Of a stretch of DNA of 64,000 nucleotides, positions 7,488 through 16,158 are shown one piece after another. The position numbers were made by a program, and so were the translations under genes. Position 1 is the first letter of the stretch. Every line of letters starts with the position of its first letter. The DNA comes from JABDBE01 sp049585795 (GTDB lineage Bacteria; Acidobacteriota; Terriglobia; Terriglobales; Acidobacteriaceae): contig JBAVAQ010000112.1 in NCBI GenBank assembly GCA_049585795.1, forward strand, positions 137,463 to 201,462. The letters are read 5' to 3'. The notes under the pieces are model-generated. The model was not told the origin of the DNA. It did no database searches and saw only the letters and a list, made by a program, of their open reading frames with translations.

Positions 7488-9086
7488 ATGCTCCGCACCC
7501 GTCTCTACGCCGACCCCCAGGGCCGGTTCGTCCACAACGTCATCCTCGAATCCTGCTCCCGTTTTCCCAACAAGACCGCAATCATTGATTCATCGTGTGA
7601 TGAGAGCTCGCGCCATCGCCGCATTACGTATTCGGAGTATGGCGAACTAGTCGAGCGGCTCGCCCGCGGACTGGCCGCCGCCGGCCTCAGCCCAGGGGAC
7701 GTCCTTGCCATTTACCTGCCCAATTGCTGGGAGTTCTGCGCGGTCTATCACGCTGCCACGCTGGCCGGAGCCGTGCCCAGCTTGCTGAACCCGAGCTATC
7801 GCGAGCGCGAAGTGCGCTACCAGTTGGAGAACTCAGGCGCAGCCCTGCTTATCAGTGATGGGCCGTTGCTTCAAGGGATCAATCTCGCGGGCCTGCCCAG
7901 CCTACGCCGCTTGTACACCACGCGCCAGACGGCGGCTGACGCAGAGCCTTTTTCCAACCTGCTGCACCCCGTCACATCGGGGTGGCCCACCGCAGACAAG
8001 CCTACCGATCAAACCCTCGCCGCGCTTCCCTACTCCAGTGGCACAACCGGCCTTCCCAAGGGAGTGATGCTCTCCCACTTCAATCTGGTCGCGAATGTTT
8101 ATCAGTTCATCGCGCCACACGCCAGCGAGATTTCGACCAACGATGTCATGCTCTGTTTTCTGCCGCTGTATCACATCTACGGCCTCAATGTGGCCCTGAA
8201 CCCGCTGCTCACGCTGGGAGGAACGTTGTTGCTGATGCCGCGCTTCAATACCTCCCAGTTGCTGTCTCTGATGGTGGACGAGGGTGTGACGATGATGCCG
8301 GCAGTGCCCCCCGCGTTGAACGCGCTGTGCCAGGCGGCCGAGGCCGGACAGTTCCCCAAGCACCATCGTCTGCGCTGGGTGAAGTCCGGTGCTGCGCCCC
8401 TTGCTCCAGAACTTGCTCGCCGCTTCACCGATCTCACCGGAGTGCTGGTGTGCCAGGGCTACGGCATGACCGAAGCTTCCCCGGTCACGCATGTCGGCTA
8501 CCTCGAGCCTGAACTCTACAAGCCTGAATCGATCGGTCAACCGCTGGCGGAAACTGACTGTCGCGTAGTAAATGCCTCAGACGAGAACGCAAGCGAAGTC
8601 GTGCCCGGACAGCCGGGCGAACTCGTGATGCGCGGCCCGCAATTCATGCTGGGCTACTGGAAGGATCCGCAAGCTACCGCCGCGGTGCTTCGTGATGGAT
8701 GGTTCTGGTCCGGCGACATCGTGACCCGCGACCCCGATGATTTTTACTATGTCGTCGACCGCCGAAAAGAGATGATCAAGTACAAAGGCTTCCCGGTTGC
8801 CCCCGCTGAGGTCGAAGCCCTGCTGCTCGAACATCCTGCAGTCCGGGATTGCGGCGTGGTCGGACGCTCGGACCCCGAAGCTGGCGAGATTCCAGTCGCA
8901 TTCATCGTTCTCCGCCAAGGCTTCGTCTCAAGCGGAAAGTTGGAGGAGGAACTCTGCGGATTTGTGGCCGAGCGTCTCACCTCGTACAAGCAGCCACGTC
9001 AAATTCATTTTGTCGACGCGCTGCCCAGGACGCCCTCGGGCAAGATTCTGCGGAGAGAATTGCGTAAGATCTTTTCTTCGCGGTAA
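7488..9086 (+). CDS. AMP-forming acyl-CoA ligase, 4-coumarate-CoA-ligase-like
   Basis: A 532-residue adenylate-forming enzyme. The P-loop-like motif YSSGTTGLPKG is at residues 182-192. The acyl-adenylate motif GYGMTEASPVTH follows, then the hinge region with a YKGFPVAPAEVE segment. The C-terminal PRTPSGKILRRELR contains the catalytic lysine. The sequence is closest in layout to 4-coumarate-CoA ligases and medium/long-chain fatty acyl-CoA ligases. The actual acid substrate cannot be read from sequence. It activates a carboxylic acid with ATP and transfers it to CoA, in the cytoplasm. The ribosome site is weak. It is probably monocistronic. Confidence 0.88.
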   Translation: MLRTRLYADPQGRFVHNVILESCSRFPNKTAIIDSSCDESSRHRRITYSEYGELVERLARGLAAAGLSPGDVLAIYLPNCWEFCAVYHAATLAGAVPSLLNPSYREREVRYQLENSGAALLISDGPLLQGINLAGLPSLRRLYTTRQTAADAEPFSNLLHPVTSGWPTADKPTDQTLAALPYSSGTTGLPKGVMLSHFNLVANVYQFIAPHASEISTNDVMLCFLPLYHIYGLNVALNPLLTLGGTLLLMPRFNTSQLLSLMVDEGVTMMPAVPPALNALCQAAEAGQFPKHHRLRWVKSGAAPLAPELARRFTDLTGVLVCQGYGMTEASPVTHVGYLEPELYKPESIGQPLAETDCRVVNASDENASEVVPGQPGELVMRGPQFMLGYWKDPQATAAVLRDGWFWSGDIVTRDPDDFYYVVDRRKEMIKYKGFPVAPAEVEALLLEHPAVRDCGVVGRSDPEAGEIPVAFIVLRQGFVSSGKLEEELCGFVAERLTSYKQPRQIHFVDALPRTPSGKILRRELRKIFSSR

Positions 9087-9113
9087 GCGGGGCTTAAACC
9101 GTCGTCACGCTAA

Positions 9114-9133
9114 GACGGGCGTGGACGCCCGTC
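9114..9133. repeat. perfect intergenic hairpin
   Basis: GACGGGCG-TGGA-CGCCCGTC, an 8-bp perfect stem with a 4-base loop. A hairpin with the same layout but different sequence lies at 63703-63722. No T run follows, so it is not a clear terminator. Confidence 0.6.
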
Positions 9134-9239
9134 CTCCACCGAGATTGCTTCGTAAGCTGAGATCATTTGGCGGAACTTCCTTGACTCTGCCTCCGTACCT
9201 TATTTCGACGGCGGACATCGGCCGCACAAGGAGCACATC

Positions 9240-9590
9240 ATGGATGGACAATTAGTCGGTCTGGTAGCGGTGATTATGGTCTTCGGGATTCCCATTGCCG
9301 CGATGTACACCTTTTATCACGTGCGGAAGCTGCGCACCGAAGAACGGCTGGCGGCGATTGCCCGGGGCGCGAACGTGCCCATGCAGCCCGAGCTTTCTGA
9401 AGCCGCGCGCTCGCGGCGCTCCGGCATTCTGCTGGTCACGGGCGCGCTCGGTTACATGCTTACCTTCGCGCTGATCGCTCGGGTTGAGTCGGACGCGTGG
9501 ATGGCTGCAGCGTTCGGAATCATCCCGCTAACCGTCGGAATCGGATTTTTCGTTGATTCCGCGCTAATTCGCCGCGACCTGCACGCCTGA
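9240..9590 (+). CDS. small membrane protein, DUF6249-like
   Basis: A 116-residue protein with an N-terminal transmembrane helix (residues about 6-26, VGLVAVIMVFGIPIAAMYTF), a charged KLRTEERLAAIARG loop, then two more helices near residues 62-82 and 86-106. This layout with the EERLAAIARG motif matches the DUF6249 family of unknown function, which is common in this type of genome. AAGGAG lies 8 bases before the ATG. The role is unknown; it may accompany envelope-stress or transport functions elsewhere in the family, but nothing here shows that. Confidence 0.7.
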   Translation: MDGQLVGLVAVIMVFGIPIAAMYTFYHVRKLRTEERLAAIARGANVPMQPELSEAARSRRSGILLVTGALGYMLTFALIARVESDAWMAAAFGIIPLTVGIGFFVDSALIRRDLHA

Positions 9591-9790
9591 GCTGTCGGTG
9601 CTCGTACGGCTCCGCTTGTGTAGTGCCGCATGCGTGGGCCCGGGTCTTCTGAGCCGGCCCACGCCGCTGCCGCGTTTAGCCGCGTAGCGGCGTAAGAATG
9701 CAGCCGACGGCGCAAGCCGTGGGAAAAGCAGAAACCAACAAGCCCCAGCGGGGCGAAAGAACAGTTCTCACATCCACTCGGCGCGCACCC

Positions 9791-10171
9791 TTACTCGCCG
9801 GTCAGAAACTTATACTGCTCTTTATTAAGCGGCACCACGCTGAGTCTTCCCTGCCGGACCAGCGGCGAATCGGCGAACAGCCTGTGAGCTTTGACTTCCG
9901 CCAGCGTCACCGGCTTAGCCAGCGCCTCCCCTGCTTTGATTTTCACCAGCGGAGTTTTGGGATCAGTCGCATCGACTGAAACCACAATCGCAGTTCCCAC
10001 CGCACTCTTATGATCGCCGGTCTCGTAGATCACCAGGCGGTCTCCGGATTTCATCTCGCGCAAATGTTTGACTGCCACGGGATTGGTCACGCCATCCCAG
10101 ATCGTGTTCTGCTCACGCTGCAAATCAGCAAACGAATAAACCGTCGGTTCGGTCTTTAATAGATAATCCAT
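9791..10171 (-). CDS. EVE domain protein
   Basis: A 126-residue EVE-domain protein of the PUA-like superfamily. It starts MDYLLKTEPTVYSFADL, with the conserved WDGV, GDRLVIYE and VGTAIVV segments. EVE domains bind modified bases in DNA or RNA. Single-domain versions like this one are widespread with unclear roles, while larger versions occur in modification-dependent restriction systems. The start was chosen at 10171 because GAGGGAC lies 8 bases upstream; the longer frame to 10270 would run through repeat-like sequence. It is isolated from other restriction genes. Confidence 0.88.
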   Translation of the reverse strand: MDYLLKTEPTVYSFADLQREQNTIWDGVTNPVAVKHLREMKSGDRLVIYETGDHKSAVGTAIVVSVDATDPKTPLVKIKAGEALAKPVTLAEVKAHRLFADSPLVRQGRLSVVPLNKEQYKFLTGE

Positions 10172-10233
10172 AGAATTTGTCCCTCGATTGCGGAGCCGAC
10201 CAGCCGGGCTCGGCTCCGCCCAAACAGAGGTTG

Positions 10234-10263
10234 CCCCACCCTTGCGTTTTTTGCAAGCGTGGG
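10234..10263. repeat. CCCAC hairpin repeat
   Basis: CCCACCCTTGC at 10234 pairs with GCAAGCGTGGG, with a T-rich loop. It belongs to the dispersed hairpin family whose outer arms are (G)CCCAC/GTGGG(C). Confidence 0.55.
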
Positions 10264-10292
10264 AAGTCAAAACACAGAAGTACGAGCAAAAC

Positions 10293-10312
10293 GGGCACTC
10301 TCAAAGAGTGCC
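10293..10312. repeat. perfect short hairpin
   Basis: GGCACTCT-CAAA-GAGTGCC style inverted repeat (8 and 7 bases paired). No T run follows. Confidence 0.45.
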
Positions 10313-10499
10313 ATGCTACTTTTCCCTTTAGTCTGCGAGAGGGTCCCATCAATGGCGTTGATCAGGCGCCGTGGAGCAACGAAGATCGGAGAAATGACAA
10401 TCTCCCTGAATCTCTTCGTGAACTCTGCGGCTGTTCTCCGCGGCCTCCGCGATTTAAGGCCTTTTATTCATTGAGTCAAAAATCATAAAACGGGGCTGG

Positions 10500-10522
10500 C
10501 CCACCCTTTACGTAAAGGTGGG
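10500..10522. repeat. CCCACC hairpin repeat
   Basis: CCCACCCTTTACGTAAAGGTGGG: a nearly perfect palindrome of the dispersed hairpin family, located just upstream of the rhs remnant. Confidence 0.55.
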
Positions 10523-10534
10523 TCGAACAGCCAG

Positions 10535-10808
10535 GAGATATGGTATACGCCGCTCGGCAAGACTGCGGTGATGAACGGCGGGTGGCCCATTCAAGCCGTT
10601 CTTTGGCTTGAGTGGGGTCTGGCGAGAGCAGGCTGTCTTCGTGCGCGACGTACAACTATGACTCCTTCGGCCACCGCAGCATGCAATACGCGCCTCCGGT
10701 CTACAATGAATACGTGATTGACTTGACTGGTCGGGCCATTACTGGCGTCGAACCCGGAACCTCGACCGTCTACACGGCGGAGGTATTCGCGGGCGGAAGA
10801 CATTGGGT
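10535..10808 (+). pseudogene. decayed rhs (RHS-repeat) fragments
   Basis: Two short stretches resemble RHS/YD-repeat proteins. Fragment 1 (10535-10580) reads EIWYTPLGKTAVMNG, like the IWYSPxGKxALMNG motif found in acidobacterial RHS proteins. Fragment 2 (about 10651-10805, a different frame) contains YNYDSFGHRSM, then YVIDLTGRAITGVEPG and VFAGGRHWV, matching the YDxFGxR / YDLxGRxVxEV / YAGGRH core. The two fragments are in different frames and separated by a hairpin repeat (10581-10617), so this cannot be an intact gene. RHS proteins are large surface or secreted polymorphic toxins. The match rests on motifs only. Confidence 0.5.
10581..10617. repeat. hairpin repeat inserted in the rhs remnant
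   Basis: GGTGG, then CCCATTCAAGCC (10586-10597), a 7-base loop and GGCTTGAGTGGG (10605-10616): 12 pairs with one G-T. A second copy with the same left arm lies at 10811. Confidence 0.7.
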
Positions 10809-10909
10809 CGGGTGGCCCATTCAAGCCGCTCTTTGGCCTGAGTGGGGCTGTTCTTGGCGTCAAAGGACCCACTCTAGTCGCAAAGAACGCGACTAGAATG
10901 GGCCACCCG
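10809..10909. repeat. 101-bp REPIN-like element with 14-bp terminal inverted repeats
   Basis: CGGGTGGCCCATTC at 10809-10822 is exactly inverted at 10896-10909. Between them are two hairpins: CCCATTCAAGCC/GGCCTGAGTGGG (10816-10846) and CCCACTCTAGTCGC/GCGACTAGAATGGG (10868-10902). Two outward-related hairpins bracketed by terminal inverted repeats are the layout of a REPIN or small MITE. It abuts the end of the rhs remnant. No transposase of the RAYT type is in the window. Confidence 0.65.
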
Positions 10910-10955
10910 CGGCGTATATACTCGTGCCGAAAGATGCGCTGTGCAGAAGGATGCT

Positions 10956-11165
10956 ATGGCTTGCGATTGCGGGGAGAAGTACCAGAGGGTTTTCGCTGCA
11001 AATAACGAGTTCGCCGTCTATTTTGATCGGGACCGCAGGACAGTCCCGTTGCGATGGACTGAGGAAGGACTTTACGTCTGCATCGCTTGCGGTAACATCA
11101 CTGGCCGGGTGCCCGACAGGGAATTGCAGGTACTCAGAGAAGGAGCGGGTGAATCCGTAGGCTGA
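10956..11165 (+). CDS. small cysteine-rich protein (69 aa)
   Basis: Unrecognised. Start ATG at 10956 with AGAAGG 5 bases before it. The sequence begins MACDCGEKYQ and has a second pair CIACG near residue 43, so four cysteines could bind one zinc. The middle (FAVYFDRDRRTVPLRW) is compact and charged. It is followed after 24 bases by another unknown gene on the same strand, so the two may form a unit. It lies just beyond the 101-bp repeat. Confidence 0.5.
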   Translation: MACDCGEKYQRVFAANNEFAVYFDRDRRTVPLRWTEEGLYVCIACGNITGRVPDRELQVLREGAGESVG

Positions 11166-11189
11166 GTTGTGGTCAGAGGTTGTGAAACG

Positions 11190-11654
11190 ATGCTGGAGAT
11201 TCCTGCCGCTGGTAGTATTCTCGGAAAGTTGTTCGATCTAGTCTGTGGGCAAACTGAGAAGACCCGCAGCGCCGCGATAGCTCTGTCTGAGGCAACGTGG
11301 GATTTTCAACGCGCAGTCTGGCTGTTCGCATCGGTTCACCTGCAAGACGGAGTTGCTCGTGCTGCTCGTGATGTTGCTGAAGAGGAGCGGAGAGCCGTTG
11401 AACAAATGGAGACGGCCTATCGCGGATTCACTCACGACTACGATTGGCCCGCCAAGCTCTCCGCTTTGGTGAAAAAAGAAATTGGGAACATAGATCGGGT
11501 GACGCTCAACCTCAAGGCATTCTCGATGACCGAACAAGGGGATGAGTTAGAGAAAGCGGCACAGGAGATTCAAGCCGCTTGTGAGCGGATTCGAGCGGCA
11601 GCCAAGCCATACGCATACGGATTCTGGCGGCGTCTTGGGCAGAGCCGCACTTGA
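11190..11654 (+). CDS. hypothetical helical protein (154 aa)
   Basis: Unrecognised. The ATG at 11190 is preceded by AGAGG 10 bases upstream; a GTG at 11169 is an alternative. The protein is almost entirely helical, with charged helices such as ARDVAEEERRAVEQMETAYRG and ELEKAAQEIQAACERIRAAAK. It has no signal peptide or transmembrane helix. It directly follows the small cysteine-rich gene and converges on the next gene. Composition looks coding but the function is unknown. Confidence 0.55.
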   Translation: MLEIPAAGSILGKLFDLVCGQTEKTRSAAIALSEATWDFQRAVWLFASVHLQDGVARAARDVAEEERRAVEQMETAYRGFTHDYDWPAKLSALVKKEIGNIDRVTLNLKAFSMTEQGDELEKAAQEIQAACERIRAAAKPYAYGFWRRLGQSRT

Positions 11655-11701
11655 CGCCAATCGTTGATTGCCAAACGCTTCGTGGCGGCAGGAGATTGCG
11701 G

Positions 11702-12505
11702 TCAATTGCAGGAATCTATTCCTCCGTCCATTTCGTGTTTGATTTTCAAAGCTCGACGGGCTGTCTCCTCGTCTTCGATACTCTTGACCCACTTTTCAAC
11801 ACTGTCTAGTTCCTTTCCAATTGTGCGAGCCTCACGCTCGATTTGCTCTACGGACAGGGCGGGGGACGCAAGGGTTGCCTCCCGAACTATCCTCTGGATG
11901 GCCTCAAGCTGCATCGAGAGCACGGAAAGATTCTTTCCGTCGAAAAAAGTTAAAACGAAGCCATCAATGTCCTGCTGGATACATCCGAGCAGAAACATCG
12001 CCACGGAACGGACCGTCTCCTCTTTCTTGGATTCGCCTTCGCTGGAGAATCTGGCCGTTGCCGCATTTGCTCGTAGCTCACGTGCGCCATCACTGATCTG
12101 CTGGAGTCGCCGCACGCATTCGAGTTGCCAGCCCAGTCGCGAATCATTTTCTTTGATGCTGCGTTCGAGGGCTGCGAGCCGATTGGTGATCTCGGCAAGT
12201 TCCTGCCGTGGGTCGTTTGACGAAGTCTTGATTTGCCACCCAAGGCTTTTTTCCATATTCTCTAGATCAATCTTCAGATTGCCCAGCCTCCACTCACGGT
12301 CCTTTTCCGCTTCCTCAAGCTTTCCATCCAAATGAGTCGGCAGTTCGGTGGCGTTTTCGAGAACGGCATCGCGCAGGGCGTGTGACGAGTTCTCGATTTG
12401 GTTCTTGTGGCTTTCCCCGCCCTCCTCAAATCCGCCGTCGAGGTCGCCGCGTGACTCTCGGTGCGATGCACCTGATCGGACGGGTGGCCCACCCATTACA
12501 AGCAT
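11702..12505 (-). CDS. hypothetical coiled-coil protein
   Basis: Unrecognised. The central part is long coiled coil (LEEAEKDREWRLGNLKIDLENMEKS, LAALERSIKENDSRLGWQLECVRR), followed by a less charged section (VAMFLLGCIQQDIDGFVLTFFDGK) and another helical end. The frame at its 5' end runs into a GGGTGGCCCACCC repeat half-site, so the true start is probably internal and the annotated start at 12505 is provisional. No strong ribosome site was seen. It converges with the 154-residue helical protein. Confidence 0.45.
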   Translation of the reverse strand: MLVMGGPPVRSGASHRESRGDLDGGFEEGGESHKNQIENSSHALRDAVLENATELPTHLDGKLEEAEKDREWRLGNLKIDLENMEKSLGWQIKTSSNDPRQELAEITNRLAALERSIKENDSRLGWQLECVRRLQQISDGARELRANAATARFSSEGESKKEETVRSVAMFLLGCIQQDIDGFVLTFFDGKNLSVLSMQLEAIQRIVREATLASPALSVEQIEREARTIGKELDSVEKWVKSIEDEETARRALKIKHEMDGGIDSCN

Positions 12506-12532
12506 ACCTCTAAATTACATATATAGAATCAG

Positions 12533-12572
12533 GGGTGCCCCATCCTTTCCGCGTTCTTTGCGGAAGGGTGGG
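12533..12572. repeat. hairpin repeat, GGTGCCCCA type
   Basis: GGTGCCCCATCCTTTCCGC, loop GTTCTTT, then GCGGAAGGGTGGG. This is a well-formed copy of the dispersed family. A half-site, GGGTGGCCCACCC, lies 50 bases upstream at 12482. Confidence 0.7.
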
Positions 12573-12744
12573 AGGCCAGAATGCACAATCACCAACGTCT
12601 TCAAGCTAAACAAACTCCACCAGCACCTCTCGGAGAATACCGTCGAATTAGACCGGACGAGGCGCAACATTGCAATATCGGATTTCTTCCTATTCTCGAT
12701 GGCGCCGGCCTTTCCTTTTCGATTTCGGAGCACCCTCGGGAAAC

Positions 12745-13209
12745 TTACGGCTGAGGCTTGCCGGTCGCATCCGGCGGAGTCGTCGGCTTCTTGTCGTTCT
12801 GCTGATCCCGGTAAATCGAATACTCTCCTTGGGGACGCTTCAGCTTGATGGTGATCACCATCGTCGGCTGGTTTACCTCGTAGTCTTCCCCGTAGGTTTG
12901 AAAGCCAGGGGCAAGCGCCTGCACCCGCAACTTGCCATAGGGGACGCCGTCAAAGCTGGCTTTCCCCTCCGCATCGGTCTTAAGTTCCAGCCCGCCGCGA
13001 TCCTGCTTCCCATGCTTGTCTACCGAATGCATCACCACGCTGGCGTTGCGAATCGGCTTTCCGTTGTCATCCTTCAGCACGATGAAGCTGAGTGCGGACA
13101 CCGGATAATCGGATTGTGACTTGTTATCGCTTGCAGCCGCCTCGACGGTCAAGCCTCCGGCGAACCACATCGCTAACCCAAATGCCACCAGGTGAGAAGA
13201 TTTCTTCAT
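12745..13209 (-). CDS. secreted carboxypeptidase-regulatory-like domain protein (154 aa)
   Basis: The ATG at 13209 has GGAGG 8 bases upstream and starts a signal peptide (MKKSSHLVAFGLAMWFAGG, cleavage near VEAAA). The mature part is one beta-sandwich domain of the carboxypeptidase regulatory-like (CarboxypepD_reg) type, recognisable by DDNGKPIRNASVVMHS, TDAEGKASFDGVPYG and LRVQALAPGFQTY. The tail is Lys/Pro/Gln-rich. Such small secreted domains are common in acidobacteria with unknown roles. It is divergent from groES, whose promoter region lies 90 bases away. Confidence 0.75.
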   Translation of the reverse strand: MKKSSHLVAFGLAMWFAGGLTVEAAASDNKSQSDYPVSALSFIVLKDDNGKPIRNASVVMHSVDKHGKQDRGGLELKTDAEGKASFDGVPYGKLRVQALAPGFQTYGEDYEVNQPTMVITIKLKRPQGEYSIYRDQQNDKKPTTPPDATGKPQP

Positions 13210-13301
13210 GGCCACACCTCCATTCGACCTAGTTGTAATCTTCAATAGATCACCGTAAGCATCTGCAGCATAAAGCCTTATAGCGATGGTCAAAGCACCA
13301 C

Positions 13302-13331
13302 TTGACAACGCAACATGGCCCACCCTATACT
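13302..13331 (+). promoter_or_regulatory. sigma70 promoter of groESL
   Basis: TTGACA at 13302-13307 and TATACT at 13326-13331 separated by 18 bases. The -10 box abuts and overlaps by one base the CIRCE operator, so a repressor bound there would block initiation. Confidence 0.85.
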
Positions 13332-13357
13332 TAGCACTCGCCAACAATGAGTGCTAA
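13331..13357 (+). promoter_or_regulatory. CIRCE operator (HrcA site)
   Basis: TTAGCACTC, nine-base spacer, GAGTGCTAA: a perfect match to the CIRCE consensus. It lies about 85 bases before groES, so groESL is expected to be repressed by HrcA. hrcA is not in the window. Confidence 0.97.
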
Positions 13358-13443
13358 CAGCGCATTCAGCTCGGTGACGACTGGTACCTCTTGAGCAATT
13401 TACTCTAAATCCTAACCGAATACGAACGAAAGGAGCAGTACGC

Positions 13444-13776
13444 ATGGCTACAAAATTTACCCCACTGCACGACCGCATCCTGGTCCGCCGCGTAGAAGAA
13501 GTAGGCACCACCCGTGGCGGCATCATTATCCCGGACAGCGCTAAGGATAAGCCTTCGGAGGGCGAAGTGATCTCCGTGGGACGCGGCAAGAGCAACGATG
13601 AAGGCAAAGTGTTCCCTCTGGCGGTAAAAGAGGGCGATCACATTCTGTTTGGCAAGTACTCCGGCACGGAGATCAAGCTGGACGGCGAAGATTTCATCAT
13701 CATGCGCGAGGAAGAAGTTCTCGGCGTGGTGACCGGCGCGGCTACTAAGAAGGAACTGGCTGGATCGCGCAAGTAA
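13444..13776 (+). CDS. groES: co-chaperonin GroES
   Basis: A 110-residue Cpn10 with the expected features: LHDRILVRRVE near the start, the mobile loop region EEVGTTRGGIIIPDSAKDKPSEG, then VGRGK and FGKYSGTEIKLDGEDFIIMREEEVLGV. It caps the GroEL ring in ATP-driven protein folding. The C-terminus extends about 12 residues past the usual end (TGAATKKELAGSRK), a modest extension. AAGGAGC lies before the ATG. It is controlled by the promoter and CIRCE site upstream and co-transcribed with groL. Confidence 0.97.
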   Translation: MATKFTPLHDRILVRRVEEVGTTRGGIIIPDSAKDKPSEGEVISVGRGKSNDEGKVFPLAVKEGDHILFGKYSGTEIKLDGEDFIIMREEEVLGVVTGAATKKELAGSRK

Positions 13777-13890
13777 CTGCAATAAGGATGTTCGTCTCGC
13801 GCTTTATTGCAATCGCTAAACGCGATTGCGCGCGGTGACGAACTCAGATCCTTCGCAACGCAAAAAGCGCGTTGCTCAGGATGACATCAA
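13777..13890. repeat. repeat-like sequence in the groES-groEL spacer
   Basis: The 142-base spacer contains a small hairpin (GCAATCG...CGATTGC, about 13808-13828) and a copy of the dispersed 'CAGATCCTTCGC...GCTCAGGATGACATC' element at 13844-13888. Its arms pair through GCAACGC/GCGTTGC. Such an element inside the operon could affect mRNA processing or relative expression of groEL. Confidence 0.55.
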
Positions 13891-13918
13891 ACTCTAAAAC
13901 TTCAGGAGAAAAGAAATC

Positions 13919-15583
<1,665 letters not shown>

Positions 15584-15626
15584 GAAGCTGTCAGCTGTCA
15601 GCTTTCAGCTTTCAGTTGGATCAGAG

Positions 15627-15658
15627 GCCCCGCTCGCGAGAGCGGGGCTTTTTGTTTT
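15627..15658 (+). terminator. groESL terminator
   Basis: GCCCCGCT-CGCGAG-AGCGGGGC followed by TTTTTGTTTT: a textbook Rho-independent terminator about 45 bases after groL. Short tandem repeats of AGCTGTC/AGCTTTC lie between the stop codon and the hairpin. Confidence 0.92.
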
Positions 15659-15766
15659 GGGGTCCTGGTTACGTTTGCCCACATTGGGAATACTCCCGCT
15701 TTTTTCGGCATGGATTCCTCTACGACCTCCGTTGCAGACCTACAATTTGCAGAGCGGACATTGTTT

Positions 15767-15854
15767 GGAGGGTATTGCCAGTGGGTACTGGACGCTGTCC
15801 GTCAAACAGCCGAGCGGCCTATCAGCCACTAGGGTTCGACTCCCTTGCCCTCCG
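15767..15854 (+). tRNA. tRNA-like gene with 8-bp acceptor and 4-bp T stem (allo-tRNA / tRNA-Sec-like)
   Basis: The sequence folds as a cloverleaf. GGAGGGTA (15767-15774) pairs with TGCCCTCC (15846-15853) as 8 bp with one G-T, followed by G at the discriminator position. The D arm is GCCAGT-GGGT-ACTGGA (five Watson-Crick pairs). The anticodon stem is GCTGT/ACAGC with loop CCGTCAA. A 20-base variable arm can pair AGCGGC with GCCACT across one mismatch. The T arm is AGGG-TTCGACT-CCCT, a canonical T loop on a 4-bp stem. An 8-bp acceptor, G73, long variable arm and GGGT D loop are features of tRNA-Sec and of the 8/4 allo-tRNAs. By strict counting the anticodon is GUC with an unusual C33; UCA sits one base later. 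CCA is not encoded. It may be a functional odd tRNA or a decayed one. No sel genes are in the window. Confidence 0.55.
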
Positions 15855-15882
15855 AGGGTTACTCGGCACAACCTAAATCTGC

Positions 15883-15910
15883 TTGACAACGGCTGGGGCC
15901 GCGCTATGCT
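15883..15910 (+). promoter_or_regulatory. sigma70-like promoter of a predicted short RNA
   Basis: TTGACA at 15883-15888 and TATGCT at 15905-15910, 16 bases apart. The start of transcription would be near 15917, only about 55 bases before a terminator, and no coding frame fits that space. Confidence 0.6.
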
Positions 15911-15914
15911 GGAG

Positions 15915-15972
15915 TTGACGGACAGTGTCCAGTAAAACCATCTGCAAAGGCCCCGCGAAAGCGGGGCTTTTT
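15915..15972 (+). ncRNA. predicted short RNA complementary to the tRNA-like gene
   Basis: Starting just after the promoter at 15883-15910 and ending at the terminator at 15950-15972, a transcript of about 55 nt is predicted. Bases 15915-15934 are the reverse complement of 15786-15805, with 19 Watson-Crick pairs and one G-U. The target stretch covers the 3' side of the D stem, the 5' side of the anticodon stem and the whole anticodon loop of the tRNA-like molecule. The exact start decides how many of these 20 bases are in the RNA. If transcription instead reads through from the tRNA-like gene, the same sequences would form a long hairpin. Confidence 0.5.
15950..15972 (+). terminator. Rho-independent terminator of the short RNA
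   Basis: GCCCCGC-GAAA-GCGGGGC then TTTTT: a 7-bp perfect stem with a GNRA tetraloop and T run. It closely resembles the groESL terminator 320 bases upstream. Confidence 0.9.
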
Positions 15973-16158
15973 GTTTGTGGCCATGCTGACGTGGGGGACA
16001 GCTGCGCAAAGCTCGGCGGCTTCGCGCGCTTGGAGGGGTGCGGGGACGTTGGTGCCGCTTGGCGCAACGATATACTGGCGATCATAGACCAGGTCGGGTG
16101 ATCGGTGAGGCGGACGCAGCGCCTATGATATGCGCTCCGCTGGGCTTTGAGTTAGTCA

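Noticed and set aside
15740..16009. Minus-strand frame over the tRNA-like and short-RNA locus
   Set aside because: Its protein has no sensible composition, and the sequence is better explained by the two RNA elements, promoter and terminators.
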